Shown here in pieces: positions 17,643 through 26,685 of a stretch of DNA of 64,000 bases. Position 1 is the stretch's first letter, and the number at the start of each line of letters is the position of its first letter. Source of the DNA: Actinopolymorpha sp. NPDC004070 (GTDB taxonomy: Bacteria; Actinomycetota; Actinomycetes; Propionibacteriales; Actinopolymorphaceae); assembly GCF_040610475.1 (NCBI RefSeq), contig NZ_JBEXMJ010000012.1, positions 124,001-188,000 on the forward strand. Direction: 5' to 3'. The position numbers were made by a program, and so were the translations under genes. A model generated the notes under the pieces. It saw nothing but the letters and a program-made list of their open reading frames with translations. It was not told the origin of the DNA and searched no databases.

Positions 17643-17645
17643 GTC

Positions 17646-18131
17646 CTACGGGAGTTCCTGGGCCAGCTCCTCCGCGTCCGTACGCCCGATCGACGCGACG
17701 TCGGCGGTGAGGATGGCGACGAACAGCAGGAACGTCACCACGTGGACGGCGGTGCAGTACAGGCAGACCGCGCCCACGACGAGGAGTTCGACGTAGATCA
17801 GGTAACACACCATCGCGACGCCGACGACGCCGCCGGCGAGCCGGGCCCAGCGCACCAGCGCAGACCCCGACCGCCAGGCCACCGGCAGGCAGAGCACTGC
17901 CATCCCGATGAAGTACGCCAGGCCCGCGACGGCGACCGAGACGACACCCGCCAGCATCGACTGCGGGCTGGTCGTCACCTTGATGCAGTTGACGGTTCCG
18001 CTGTCGGGACAGGCCAGTGCGCTCGCGCTGGTGAAGTGGGCGTACGTCAGGTAGGCGGACAGGCCCAGCCCGGCGAGACACAACACCAGCGACACCGGCG
18101 CCGCCCAGGCGGGGCGGTCAGCTTGCCGCAT
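17646..18131 (-). CDS. Vitamin K epoxide reductase (VKOR) family protein
   Basis: 161 residues with four membrane helices. The loop cysteines C41 and C49 ([11 protein letters not shown]) and the active-site pair C123-x-x-C126 (CLYC) are all present. Bacterial VKOR proteins re-oxidise a thioredoxin-like partner and pass electrons to menaquinone, driving disulfide formation outside the membrane. The upstream gene (DUF929, CPYC) overlaps this one by 14 bases and is the obvious partner. Confidence 0.9.
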   Translation of the reverse strand: MRQADRPAWAAPVSLVLCLAGLGLSAYLTYAHFTSASALACPDSGTVNCIKVTTSPQSMLAGVVSVAVAGLAYFIGMAVLCLPVAWRSGSALVRWARLAGGVVGVAMVCYLIYVELLVVGAVCLYCTAVHVVTFLLFVAILTADVASIGRTDAEELAQELP

Positions 18132-19029
18132 CGAGCTGCCTCTGCAGTTGCTTGACGGTGCTCGTCCCGCAGACGTTGCCGGGCTGGTTTCCGGTCAGCT
18201 TGCACAGGGTCGCGGTGATGGTGTTGGCCGAACCGTCGACGGCCTTGGCGATCGGATCGTTCGGGTCCTTCAGTGCGGAGGCGATCTCGGCCATCGTCTT
18301 GCCCTGCAGGACCGAGGGGTCGTACTGCGCGCCGGACACCAGGTAGCGGCCGCCGAAGTCCACGGTCGGGAACGACAGTTGGCCGCCGCCTGTGACCTGG
18401 TCGATCTGCTTCTGCTCGGCCGGCGTCAGCTTGTCCAGCGGGGTGTAGCCGTTTCCGCTGCGCTGGTTGGTGGTGAGCTCCCTGCCGACGAAGCTGAGGT
18501 AGCGGCTGGAGTAGCTCGCGCCGTGGAAGCTGAACGTCGCGGTGTTGGGGTAGACGTCCTGCGAGGCGGAGTGTGTCGTACCGAGGTTGGCGAAGCTGCC
18601 GAACCTGCTCAGCGCCACCACCATCGACCAGCGCTCGGCCGCGCAGTAGGGGCAGTACTCCGCCCCGACGTAGAGCACCTTCGGCTTACCGCCCTCGGTG
18701 ACCGGCTTCGCCTTCACCGCCTGCGGCCACTGCTTGACGCTGCCCTTGCCGACCGCGGCCAGGGTCGTGGCCGGGACGCTCGCCACCGCCTTCTCCACCG
18801 ACGGCTGAGCGCCGCTCCCGCCGGCCTGCTGGGTGCTGCCGCCGCCACCCCTGGTCAGGTAGATCCCGACGATCGCGGCGATCACCACCAGCACCACTGC
18901 CACCGCGGCGCCCACGACCGCCAGCCGGCGACGCCGGGCCTGGCGTGCCTGCTCCGCCCGGAGCGCCGCCACCTTCGTGCGCGTGGACCGCTCCCCGTCT
19001 CCGTGCTGCTGTCCCTTCGGCCTCGCCAT
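18118..19029 (-). CDS. DUF929 family membrane-anchored thioredoxin-like protein
   Basis: 303 residues from ATG at 19029, which has GGAAGTGAG upstream; an ATG at 19050 is an alternative. A basic cytoplasmic N terminus is followed by one membrane anchor (about residues 36-58) and an outside domain with EYCPYC (C126, C129) in a thioredoxin-like context. A further cysteine pair lies near the C terminus (C276 and C287). Coupled to a VKOR gene by overlap, it is probably the disulfide donor of an extracytoplasmic oxidative folding system. Confidence 0.85.
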   Translation of the reverse strand: MARPKGQQHGDGERSTRTKVAALRAEQARQARRRRLAVVGAAVAVVLVVIAAIVGIYLTRGGGGSTQQAGGSGAQPSVEKAVASVPATTLAAVGKGSVKQWPQAVKAKPVTEGGKPKVLYVGAEYCPYCAAERWSMVVALSRFGSFANLGTTHSASQDVYPNTATFSFHGASYSSRYLSFVGRELTTNQRSGNGYTPLDKLTPAEQKQIDQVTGGGQLSFPTVDFGGRYLVSGAQYDPSVLQGKTMAEIASALKDPNDPIAKAVDGSANTITATLCKLTGNQPGNVCGTSTVKQLQRQLDAAS

Positions 19030-19215
19030 CGCACGCTCACTTCCGGTCATGGCGTCCTGCGTCCTCGATGCGTACCCGCGTCCTCGATGTCGGCACCGGT
19101 GACCGGGGTGCCACGGAGCACTATCCCACCCCGACCTCGGGCCGAAGCGGCCTCCTGCCCTCCGGCACGCACCACCGCGGCGTTCGGATCAGTACTCGAC
19201 CGAGCAAAACTGTAA

Positions 19216-19227
19216 TGTAGAAGTACA
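19216..19227. promoter_or_regulatory. Candidate toxin-antitoxin autoregulatory operator
   Basis: TGTA-GAAG-TACA, a perfect 4+4 inverted repeat, lies nine bases before the antitoxin start. YefM-type antitoxins recognise short TGTACA-containing palindromes, so this is a plausible binding site. Confidence 0.4.
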
Positions 19228-19235
19228 CTAGGTGA

Positions 19236-19502
19236 ATGGCATCCACATATCCCATCGCTGAGGCCCGCGGTCTGATCGGCGAACTTGCCCGACGCGCTGC
19301 TCAGCACGAGCACATCACGCTCACCGACCGCGGCGTACCCACCGCCGTTCTCATCTCGCCCGCCGAGCTCGAAGATCTCGAAGACTCCCTCGCTATCGCC
19401 CGCTTGGAACTCAAGCGCGCCCGCGGCTTGGCTGAGAAGCCGGTCCCGAACGACGAAGCTATCGCCAGGCTCACAAAAGCGGCCGGGAGAGACGGCGAGT
19501 GA
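19236..19502 (+). CDS. Type II antitoxin, Phd/YefM family
   Basis: 88 residues. The N-terminal DNA-binding fold is recognisable: TYPIAEARGLIGELARRAAQHEHITLTDRGVPTAVLISPAELEDLE, the Phd/YefM pattern. The C-terminal part (from about residue 60) is charged and would wrap the toxin. AGGTGA just before the ATG is the ribosome site. It overlaps the toxin gene by 4 bases, the standard translational coupling, and should repress its own promoter. Confidence 0.9.
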   Translation: MASTYPIAEARGLIGELARRAAQHEHITLTDRGVPTAVLISPAELEDLEDSLAIARLELKRARGLAEKPVPNDEAIARLTKAAGRDGE

Positions 19503-19750
19503 CCTGGGAAGTTATCTGGGAGCCTGGCGCGCTCGACACGGCTGCGGGACACCTCAAGGACGCCCCGGAGGCACTTGATGCTCTCATCGAAGCCGCACGC
19601 CTGCTGGAGACCGACTCCCGCCCTCCGGGATCGCTGGCCTGGGGCACCGAGCACAGGCGCTACCGGGCCGGACGGTTGCGGGTGCTGTACCGCATCGACC
19701 CGGAGAAGCACATCATTCACATCGAACACATCGGACTGGTCGTCGAGTAA
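19499..19750 (+). CDS. Type II toxin, RelE/ParE family
   Basis: 83 residues from GTG at 19499. The sequence WEVIWEPGALDTAAGHLKD, then LAWGTEHRRYRAGRLRVLYRIDPEKHIIHIEHIG follows the RelE fold: central YRAGRLRVLYRID strands and a last strand ending near VVE. RelE-type toxins cut ribosome-bound mRNA, while ParE types act on gyrase; this one looks closer to RelE. It is paired with the upstream antitoxin. Confidence 0.88.
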   Translation: MTWEVIWEPGALDTAAGHLKDAPEALDALIEAARLLETDSRPPGSLAWGTEHRRYRAGRLRVLYRIDPEKHIIHIEHIGLVVE

Positions 19751-20061
19751 GTCAGCAGTAGCGATCAGCGCAAGCGCGGGTGCGTGCACAGGGCTCCTCG
19801 ACGCGAAGTTGTCCTGTACCTCTAGCCGCTCGTCTGGTGTATCAACTTTGAAGGACCGTTGCGTCGGCATGCGGCGCGCGTCGAGGCCGAATCTGCCTCC
19901 GAGGCCATGTGGGCGGCAGGGCAGCCCGGGCTCTTGAACAAGGCTTTTGCTGCGCAGGCCTGTGGTCGTGACGAGACGTGGGCGAGGGTCGGTTGCCGGG
20001 GGAGTGGACGTACGTTGTCCTCGTCGCCCATGCGAACCCCAGTCGACTTGGAGTCAGCCAG
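19751..20061. other. Intergenic region without a recognisable gene
   Basis: These 311 bases between the toxin gene and the dehydrogenase gene hold no open frame with family similarity on either strand and no clear terminator. They presumably contain the dehydrogenase promoter. Confidence 0.5.
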
Positions 20062-21123
20062 ATGCGCGCACTCACCGTCCAGCCAGGCGCCACCGGCAAG
20101 GGCAACTCGATCCCGGTGTCGGTGGAGGAGCTGCCTGATCCGTCGCCGGGCGACGGCGAGTTGCTCGTACGCGGGCTGGGGATCGGGATCTGCGGCACGG
20201 ACCGGGAGATCATCGGCGGCCACTACGGCTGGGCGCCCCCGGGCGCGTCCCGGCTGGTGCTCGGCCACGAGTCGCTCGGCCGGGTTCTGAGTGCGCCGGC
20301 CGGAAGCGCGTTCGCAGAGGGAGATCTCGTCGCCGGGGTCGTCCGGCGCCCTGACCCGGTGCCCTGTGGGGCCTGTGCCAGGGGCGAGTTCGACATGTGC
20401 CGCAACGGCGAGTACACCGAGCGCGGCATCAAGGAACTCGACGGGTACGCCAGCGAGCTGTGGACGGTGGAGACCGACTACGCGGTCCGGGTGGACGCTC
20501 GGCTGGAGTCGGTCGGCAACCTCGTGGAGCCGACCAGCGTGGTGGCCAAGGCGTGGGACCAGGTCGACCGGGTCGGTGCGCGGTCGTGGTTCGAACCCCA
20601 GCGGGCGCTGGTCACCGGGGCGGGTCCCATCGGCCTCCTCGCGGCCCTTCTGGCGAAGCAACGCGGTCTTGACGTCCATGTCGCCGACCTGGTGAAGGCC
20701 GGGCCGAAACCCGACGCGGTCAGGGCGCTTGGCGCGGAGTATCACTCCGACCCGATCGGCGACGTGGCGGCCAAGGTGCAGCCGGACGTGGTGATCGAGG
20801 CGACCGGCGTCGGCGAGGTGGTCTTCGACGCCATGGCCGCCACCGCGCCGTACGGCATCGTCTGCCTCACGGGTGTGTCCGCAGCCGGGCGCCGGCTGAC
20901 CATCGACGCCGGGGCCACCAACCGGAGCATGGTGCTGGAGAACGACGTGGTGATCGGCTCGGTGAACGCCAACCTCCGCCACTACGCCGCCGCCGCGTCG
21001 GCGCTCGCCGCCGCGGATCTGGACTGGCTGAACCGCCTGGTCAGCCGCCGGGTCCCGCTGGAGCGGTTCAGTGAGGCGCTCACGCCGGAGCCCGACGACA
21101 TCAAGGTCGTTCTCACACTCTGA
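20062..21123 (+). CDS. Zinc-dependent glucose/alcohol dehydrogenase family protein
   Basis: 353 residues from ATG at 20062. It is a medium-chain dehydrogenase: GICGTDREIIGGHYG near residue 40 supplies the catalytic zinc cysteine, GHESLG the zinc-site His-Glu, and a PCGACARGEFDMC segment contains structural-zinc cysteines. The nucleotide-binding turn is VTGAGPIGLL. The pattern best suits archaeal/actinobacterial glucose 1-dehydrogenases (Glc_dehyd_C). The GH15 glycosidase 53 bases downstream could supply the glucose. Substrate assignment is tentative. Confidence 0.82.
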   Translation: MRALTVQPGATGKGNSIPVSVEELPDPSPGDGELLVRGLGIGICGTDREIIGGHYGWAPPGASRLVLGHESLGRVLSAPAGSAFAEGDLVAGVVRRPDPVPCGACARGEFDMCRNGEYTERGIKELDGYASELWTVETDYAVRVDARLESVGNLVEPTSVVAKAWDQVDRVGARSWFEPQRALVTGAGPIGLLAALLAKQRGLDVHVADLVKAGPKPDAVRALGAEYHSDPIGDVAAKVQPDVVIEATGVGEVVFDAMAATAPYGIVCLTGVSAAGRRLTIDAGATNRSMVLENDVVIGSVNANLRHYAAAASALAAADLDWLNRLVSRRVPLERFSEALTPEPDDIKVVLTL

Positions 21124-21176
21124 CGGCCTACACTCCCGCCACAGCCTCACCTCCGTCGTCGCGGAAAGGATCGGTC

Positions 21177-23012
21177 GTGCGGACTTCGATCGAGAGCTAC
21201 GCCATGATCGGCGACCTGCAGACGGCCGCGCTGGTCGGTCTCGACGGCTCCGTCGACTGGGCGTGTCTGCCCAGGTTCGACTCATCGGCCTGCTTCGCGG
21301 CACTCCTGCACGACGAGCAGGCCGGCCACTGGCGGATCGCGCCGGCCGACGGCGGCAGCGGCGGCGACGATTCCGGGCGGGCGACGTCTCGTCGCTATCG
21401 CGGCGACACGCTGGTCCTGGAAACGCAGTGGGACACCCCGTCCGGCACGGTCCGCGTCATCGACTTCATGCCGCCCCGGGGCCACGCTGCCGACATCGTC
21501 CGCATCGTCGAGGGCGTGTCCGGCACGGTGCCGATGACCATGCAGCTACGGATCCGCTTCGACTACGGGCACATCGTCCCGTGGGTACGCCGCGAGGAGT
21601 CCGGGCTGTGTGCCGTCGCCGGCCCGGACGCGCTCTGGCTGCGTACGGACGTTCCGCTGCACGGGCGGGACCTGACCACCCACAGCGAGTTCACCGTCCA
21701 GGCCGGGCAGCGGGTTCCGTTCGTCCTGACGTACAAGCCGTCCCATCACTCACCTCCGGCCCCGATCGATCCCGAACGTGCGCTGGCGGAGACCGAGGCC
21801 TTCTGGACCGGCTGGATCGAGCAGTGCCGGTACGACGGGCAGTGGTCGAGCGAGGTCCGCCGGGCGCTGATCGTCCTGAAGGCGCTGACGTACGCACCGA
21901 CCGGCGGCATCCTGGCCGCGGCCACGACCTCGCTGCCCGAGCAACTCGGCGGCGAGCGCAACTGGGACTACAGGTACTGCTGGCTTCGCGACGCCACCTT
22001 CACCCTGCAGGCCCTGCTCGGCGCCGGGTTCGTCAAGGAGGCGACCGCCTGGCGCGACTGGCTGCTCCGTGCTGCGGCCGGCGACCCCGCCGACCTGCGC
22101 ATCATGTACGGACTGGACGGCACCCGCCGCCTGCCCGAGTACACCCTGGACTGGCTGAAGGGGTTCGACGGCTCCTCGCCGGTCCGGGTCGGCAACGCGG
22201 CCGCCGACCAGTTCCAGCTCGACGTGTGGGGCGAGGTCCTCGACGGACTGCACCTGACCCGGGAGACCCGTATCGGCGCTACCGACGACGCGTGGGATCT
22301 GCAGCGCGCGCTGCTCGACTATCTCGAGGGCAACTGGCGCGAGCCCGACAACAGCCTGTGGGAGGTACGCGGGCCACGCCGGCACTTCGTCCACTCCAAG
22401 GTGATGGCCTGGACCGGCTTCGACCGGGCGATCAAGGCGGTCGAACGCCACCATCTGGACGGGCCGGTCGACAAGTGGCGTGCCCTCAGGGACGAGGTGC
22501 ACGCCGAGGTGTGCCGGCACGGTTTCGACGCCGAACGCAACACGTTCACGCAGTACTACGGCTCCAGCGGACTCGACGCGGCGCTCCTGCTCATCCCCCG
22601 TACCGGCTTCCTGCCCTGGACGGACAAGCGGGTCGCCGGCACGGTCGACGCTGTCGTACGTGAACTCAGCGTGGACGGTTTCGTGCTCCGCTACGACCCG
22701 GGTCACGAGAACGTCGACGGTCTGGCGGGCAGCGAGGGAGTGTTCCTCGCGTGCAGCTTCTGGCTCGTCGACGCCCTGCACGCTCTGGGCCGCCAGGACG
22801 AGGCGCGACAGCTGTTCGAGCGTCTGCTGTCGCTGCGCAACGACGTGGGGCTGCTCAGCGAGGAGTACGACCCCCGCACGGGCCGGCAGTTGGGCAACAC
22901 GCCTCAGGCCTTCAGCATGGTCGGTCTGGTCAACAGCGCCCGGCACCTCGGCGACCCGGCCGGCGCCCTCGCGACCGCATCCGAGCCGCACCACACCCTG
23001 AACCTCCCCTGA
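21177..23012 (+). CDS. Glycoside hydrolase family 15 protein (glucoamylase/trehalase-like)
   Basis: 611 residues from GTG at 21177, with GAAAGGA upstream. The N-terminal domain IESYAMIGDLQTAALVGLDGSVDWACLPRFDS is typical of bacterial GH15. The (alpha/alpha)6 barrel has NWDYRYCWLRDATFT, the likely catalytic Glu in the GSEGVFLACSFW region and a second in LSEEYDPRTGRQLGNTPQAFS. There is no signal peptide, so it acts in the cytoplasm. Actinobacterial members include trehalases, and trehalose or maltooligosaccharides are both plausible substrates. Probably linked to the dehydrogenase before it. Confidence 0.92.
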   Translation: MRTSIESYAMIGDLQTAALVGLDGSVDWACLPRFDSSACFAALLHDEQAGHWRIAPADGGSGGDDSGRATSRRYRGDTLVLETQWDTPSGTVRVIDFMPPRGHAADIVRIVEGVSGTVPMTMQLRIRFDYGHIVPWVRREESGLCAVAGPDALWLRTDVPLHGRDLTTHSEFTVQAGQRVPFVLTYKPSHHSPPAPIDPERALAETEAFWTGWIEQCRYDGQWSSEVRRALIVLKALTYAPTGGILAAATTSLPEQLGGERNWDYRYCWLRDATFTLQALLGAGFVKEATAWRDWLLRAAAGDPADLRIMYGLDGTRRLPEYTLDWLKGFDGSSPVRVGNAAADQFQLDVWGEVLDGLHLTRETRIGATDDAWDLQRALLDYLEGNWREPDNSLWEVRGPRRHFVHSKVMAWTGFDRAIKAVERHHLDGPVDKWRALRDEVHAEVCRHGFDAERNTFTQYYGSSGLDAALLLIPRTGFLPWTDKRVAGTVDAVVRELSVDGFVLRYDPGHENVDGLAGSEGVFLACSFWLVDALHALGRQDEARQLFERLLSLRNDVGLLSEEYDPRTGRQLGNTPQAFSMVGLVNSARHLGDPAGALATASEPHHTLNLP

Positions 23013-23183
23013 CGGAATCGGCTGGGTCCGGGGACCTCCTGCGGTCAGCCAGGCAGAAGCGCAACTCGACCCGCTCGGTCGGGTCGAGGCGCGTTCGCTC
23101 GTCCTGCTCGGTCACTCGCGCCCTCCGTCGAAAGGCCCGTGCCTGCCTGTCTCCCTTCCCAGAACGTGGCGGATACTGGCGCG

Positions 23184-24152
23184 ATGGGTGCGGAGAAGTT
23201 GACCAAGGATGAGGTCGAGGCGTTCCTGGCCGCACGGCCGGGTGGCGTGCAGGACCTGGAGCCGCTGTCCGGTGGGGCGTGGTCCTCGGCGTGGGCCTAC
23301 CGCGCGGGCAATGAGGAACTGGTGGTCCGCTTCGGTCCGGACGCGAGCTGGTACGAGGCCGACCGGACCGCGATGACGTTCGCCGGCCCGGACCTGCCGG
23401 TGCCGGAGGTCAGGGAGGTGGGCACCACCGCGTCCGGCCAGGCGTACGCGATCTCGGTGCGGCACCGATACGGGTGGTTCCTCGAGGACACCCCGGTCGA
23501 ACTTGCCGACGCGACCGGTCCCACCCTCACCCGTCTGCTCGTCGCGCTCTACCGTGTGCCGGCACCGCCGGACGTCCCGGTGGTCTGGCACCAGGCGGGC
23601 CCGTCAACCCGGAGTTGGCGGGAGTTCCTCCTTGCCGGCCTGTCCGACGACCCGGACAAGCTGGTGAGTGGATGGGCCGACGCTCTGGCCGAGGACGCGC
23701 AGCTGGCCGCGCTGTCCGCGGCGGTGACCGAGCGAGTGAAGTCCCTCGTGGACGCCTGCCCGGAGCGCCGCGACCTCATCCACGGTGACCTCCTGCACGG
23801 CAACGTGCTGGTGAGTCCGGATGCGACCCGGGTCGAGGCGGTGCTGTCGTGGAAGTGCTCGGTCCGCGGCGACTTCCTCTTCGACGCCGCCTGGTGCAGC
23901 TTCTGGGCGCCCTGGCATCCGGGGATCGCCGCCGCCGACCCGCTGTCCGGGCTGCTGCGGGCCCCGACCGTGCGAGCCGAACCCGGCGCCCTGGTCGACG
24001 CCGCCACTCGCCACCACTGCTACGAGCTGCACATCGGCTTCACCCACCTGGGTTGGAACGTGTGGACCAAGAACCACGAGGCACTCGCCGCCACCGCCCG
24101 CCGTCTCGCCGACGTTCTCGAACGCGGCCCTCTTCCCCTGACTACCGACTGA
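23184..24152 (+). CDS. Aminoglycoside-phosphotransferase-fold (APH) protein with altered metal motif
   Basis: 322 residues from ATG at 23184. The fold is recognised by LSGGAWSSAWAYR (nucleotide loop) and DLIHGDLLHGNVLV (Brenner motif with catalytic Asp and Asn, about residues 197-210). The position where kinases have the metal-binding Asp of IDW reads VLSWKCSVRGDF, so Ser replaces Asp. Activity as a normal kinase is therefore uncertain. It may be a phosphotransferase of unknown substrate using another ligand, or a non-catalytic relative. Confidence 0.75.
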   Translation: MGAEKLTKDEVEAFLAARPGGVQDLEPLSGGAWSSAWAYRAGNEELVVRFGPDASWYEADRTAMTFAGPDLPVPEVREVGTTASGQAYAISVRHRYGWFLEDTPVELADATGPTLTRLLVALYRVPAPPDVPVVWHQAGPSTRSWREFLLAGLSDDPDKLVSGWADALAEDAQLAALSAAVTERVKSLVDACPERRDLIHGDLLHGNVLVSPDATRVEAVLSWKCSVRGDFLFDAAWCSFWAPWHPGIAAADPLSGLLRAPTVRAEPGALVDAATRHHCYELHIGFTHLGWNVWTKNHEALAATARRLADVLERGPLPLTTD

Positions 24153-24303
24153 GGACGACCGAAACGACTCCCCGCGAAGGGCGACGAGCCGCTACATCTT
24201 CCGGACGTTCCGGATTGCTGGGCGACTTGCCTCTCTGCCGTATCGGGACTGGAATCCTCGGCCCGACGAACTCAAGGATCTGGTTCCGGTCCCTCATTCA
24301 GGC

Positions 24304-24990
24304 TCAAGGCTCTACGTGCGGAGGTGAACCGCGCCGAATCGAGGAACGGCGCTGGTCGAGGACGGACAGCCAGGGGTGGTCCGGCTGGGTGAGGGTGATC
24401 GTCCCGCGCAACCAGTCGACGTGGGCCGGCTCAAGGAGCGGCAGCGCGGCGGCGAGATCGGCCTCGTCCTTGTCCCGCTGGAGTTTCGCCTTCATGTGCA
24501 GCGACACCTCGGGCCGGAGGTAGCGGATCCCGTCGGCTGCCACGAAGGTGGCCTGCTCGAACGGCATCCGGATTCGTCCGTCCCGCTTGGAGATCCAGGT
24601 CGTGCCGTCGTGCGGGGTGAGCCCGAGGTCGGCGAGCCAGGGGCTGGCGCCGTCACGTCGCATCCACAACTGCTCGCACCCGTCGAGGAGTTCCTCGGCA
24701 GTACGCAGCGGCCGCAGGGTTCCGCCGTGATTCGACCAGACGCACACCTGCGGGAGCAGGTGCGCGAGCACCGCCGGGAGGTCGGAGCCGAAGAACCCGA
24801 TGTCGATGTCCTCGTGTTCGCGAGGGCGACCGGTGAACGCCTCGATCGACCAGCCGCCGAAGATCCACCAGGGAACGGAGATGCCGTCCAGCAACGCGGC
24901 GACCTCGGGCGGGGTCAGGCTCGCCCACGGGCCGTACCTCGTCGTCGTCCATCGAACCGTCCTTCCGAACCGGTACGCGTTCCGGCGCAC
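24304..24990 (-). CDS. Nucleotidyltransferase-fold protein, probable frameshift at the 5' end
   Basis: The body reads YGPWASLTPPEVAALL, then WWIFGGWSIEAFTGRPREHEDIDIGFF, the GGW...DIDI pattern of nucleotidyltransferases such as ANT(2'')/LinB-like proteins and related DUFs. The only in-frame start is a GTG at 24990 with no ribosome site. An ATG at 24952 with a good GGAAGG site is out of frame by one base. Removing one base of the CCTC at 24937-24940 would join M-D-D-D-E directly to YGPW. The gene therefore looks frameshifted, or there is an assembly error. The substrate is unknown. Confidence 0.7.
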   Translation of the reverse strand: MRRNAYRFGRTVRWTTTRYGPWASLTPPEVAALLDGISVPWWIFGGWSIEAFTGRPREHEDIDIGFFGSDLPAVLAHLLPQVCVWSNHGGTLRPLRTAEELLDGCEQLWMRRDGASPWLADLGLTPHDGTTWISKRDGRIRMPFEQATFVAADGIRYLRPEVSLHMKAKLQRDKDEADLAAALPLLEPAHVDWLRGTITLTQPDHPWLSVLDQRRSSIRRGSPPHVEP

Positions 24991-25148
24991 CGCCGACCGC
25001 GTTCACCATCGCCGAGGCTTTCGGCACTCCGGCCGCCATCGCGTGCTTAGCCGTCGGCCTTCTGCCGTACACGGTGGCCAACCACGTCACTCGTGACCTC
25101 GACGTGCTGAGCACGCGCGTCGACCGTGTGCCCGAACTCGTTCCGTAG
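24975..25148 (+). other. Coding-like fragment of unknown origin
   Basis: This frame reads about 57 codons with high G/C at third positions: FTIAEAFGTPAAIACLAVG, then PYTVANHVTRDLDVL, and stops at 25146-25148. It has one likely membrane helix and no start codon or ribosome site. I cannot name the family. It may be the end of a lost membrane protein gene or chance. Confidence 0.25.
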
Positions 25149-25166
25149 CAGGCGTTCCTGCTGCTC

Positions 25167-26051
25167 CTACCGGCCCGACGTCTTCTTCGCGGTCTTCGCC
25201 ACGGCCTTCTTCGCCGTCTTCTTGGCGGTCTTCTTCGCAGCGGCCGCCTTCTTGACGGCCTTCTCCACCACTTCGGTCGCCGGCTTCTCCTCGGCGGGGC
25301 GACGCCCCTTCGACCGCAGCCACAGCCGGCCGCGCCCACCCGCGCCGACGACCGTCTTGGTCTCCAGGAACGGTTGCGCCTTGACGAGTTCACTCAGCTT
25401 GCCGAACCCGTAGTTGCGCGCGTCGAACGCGGGGTCGGTGCGGTTCAGGTGGTTGCCGAGCGCACTGAGCGAAGCCCAGTCGTCGTCATCGGTGTCGACC
25501 CGGTTCAGTGCCTTGGTCAGAACACTCTGGATCGGACGCGGCTGGTCGGCCTTCGTCGACTCGGTCGTCGCGTCCGTCGTCGTCCCGGTCCCCGTCTCGG
25601 GTGGAGTCGCGACGCCGGAGAGAACTTCGGTGAACACGAACTTCTCACACGCCTCCACGAAGGCCTTCGGCGTCTTGCGACCGCCGACACCGATGACGCG
25701 CTTGCCCGACTCGCGCAGCCGGGTGGCCAGCGGCGTGAAGTCGCTGTCGCTGGAGACGATCGCGAAGCCCTCGACGTTGCCGGAGTACAGCAGGTCCATG
25801 GCGTCGATGATCAGCGCCGAGTCGGTGGCGTTCTTGCCGTAGGTGTAGGCGAACTGCTGCTGCGGTGAGATGGCGTTGCCGAGAAGCGCGTCGCGCCAGC
25901 CGGTCAGGTGCGGATTGGTCCAGTCACCGTAGGCACGCTTCACGGTGATGGTCCCGTAGCCGGCGAGTTCCTCGAACATCTCCTTGATCAGCTTCGAGGA
26001 GGTGTTGTCGGCGTCGATCAGGACGGCGAGGCGGGTGCTGTCGTCGGTCAT
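25167..26051 (-). CDS. NYN domain protein with OST-HTH/LOTUS domain (LabA/DUF88-like)
   Basis: 294 residues from ATG at 26051, after a weak site. The N-terminal NYN (PIN-like) RNase domain has its acidic residues: VLIDADN (D13, D15), D77 in TDSALIIDAMD, and D102/D104 in SSDSDFTPL. A LOTUS/OST-HTH RNA-binding domain follows (about residues 178-248). The tail from about 255 is an alanine-lysine repeat region (KKTAKKTAKKAVAKTAKK), like histone H1-type tails, probably for nucleic acid binding. Likely an RNA-processing or RNA-binding protein. Confidence 0.88.
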   Translation of the reverse strand: MTDDSTRLAVLIDADNTSSKLIKEMFEELAGYGTITVKRAYGDWTNPHLTGWRDALLGNAISPQQQFAYTYGKNATDSALIIDAMDLLYSGNVEGFAIVSSDSDFTPLATRLRESGKRVIGVGGRKTPKAFVEACEKFVFTEVLSGVATPPETGTGTTTDATTESTKADQPRPIQSVLTKALNRVDTDDDDWASLSALGNHLNRTDPAFDARNYGFGKLSELVKAQPFLETKTVVGAGGRGRLWLRSKGRRPAEEKPATEVVEKAVKKAAAAKKTAKKTAKKAVAKTAKKTSGR

Positions 26052-26191
26052 GAGCGGTAGATCTCCTCGTCCGGGGCTGTCAGTCTCCCGCACGGTGCCC
26101 CCGCCCCGCAGCACCAGCCGCCGCTCGACGATGGCGTGCTGCCTTTTCCACGAGGTTTGGGCGGGTTGGTCCCGCCCGGGGGGCGCTTGGT

Positions 26192-26455
26192 TCAGCGGCG
26201 GCGGGTGCCCCCTGCGACCAGGGCCACGCCGACAGCAGCGAAGCCGACCTGGATCGCGAGCTGGATCCAGTCGATGCCACCCGTGTGCGCGACGTTGAGA
26301 GCCGAGGCGACGGCGGTGCCGAGGAGGGCAGCGAGAATGCCGATACCGACCGTGAGCAGGCAACCGATCTTCTGCTTCCCGGGCACCACGAGACGTCCCA
26401 GGGCGCCGATGATGGCGCCGACGACCACGGCGGCGATGAGCCCATTGATGTCCAC
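26192..26455 (-). CDS. GlsB/YeaQ/YmgE family stress-response membrane protein
   Basis: 87 residues from GTG at 26455, with AGGAGG upstream; longer frames in this phase have no support. Three hydrophobic helices and the family signature GAIIGALGRLVVPGKQKIGCLLTVGIGILAALLG identify it. These small transglycosylase-associated membrane proteins are induced by envelope or acid stress in other bacteria; the biochemical role is unknown. Confidence 0.85.
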   Translation of the reverse strand: MDINGLIAAVVVGAIIGALGRLVVPGKQKIGCLLTVGIGILAALLGTAVASALNVAHTGGIDWIQLAIQVGFAAVGVALVAGGTRRR

Positions 26456-26685
26456 GACTGCCTCCTGCTTCGCCGCGCGGCCACCCGGTTGGCCACGGGG
26501 ACGAGTGACGTTACCAGGGTGGGCTGGCCGAGCGGATCCACAGCCACGGCGGATCCGCGCTCGGCGAAGGCGGCTGCGCGTGGTCGACGACGGCCTCCAC
26601 ACCGGGAGGGCGATCGGTGGTCGAGCGACGAACCGGGGCGAAACGGTCCCGACGGAAGGCATGGCGCCGTTGTTACAGTGCCGCC

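Noticed and set aside
25167..25310. Lys/Ala repeat stretch as a possible tandem repeat element
   Set aside because: It is the C-terminal tail of the NYN protein; the repeats are a coding feature and not a mobile or CRISPR element.
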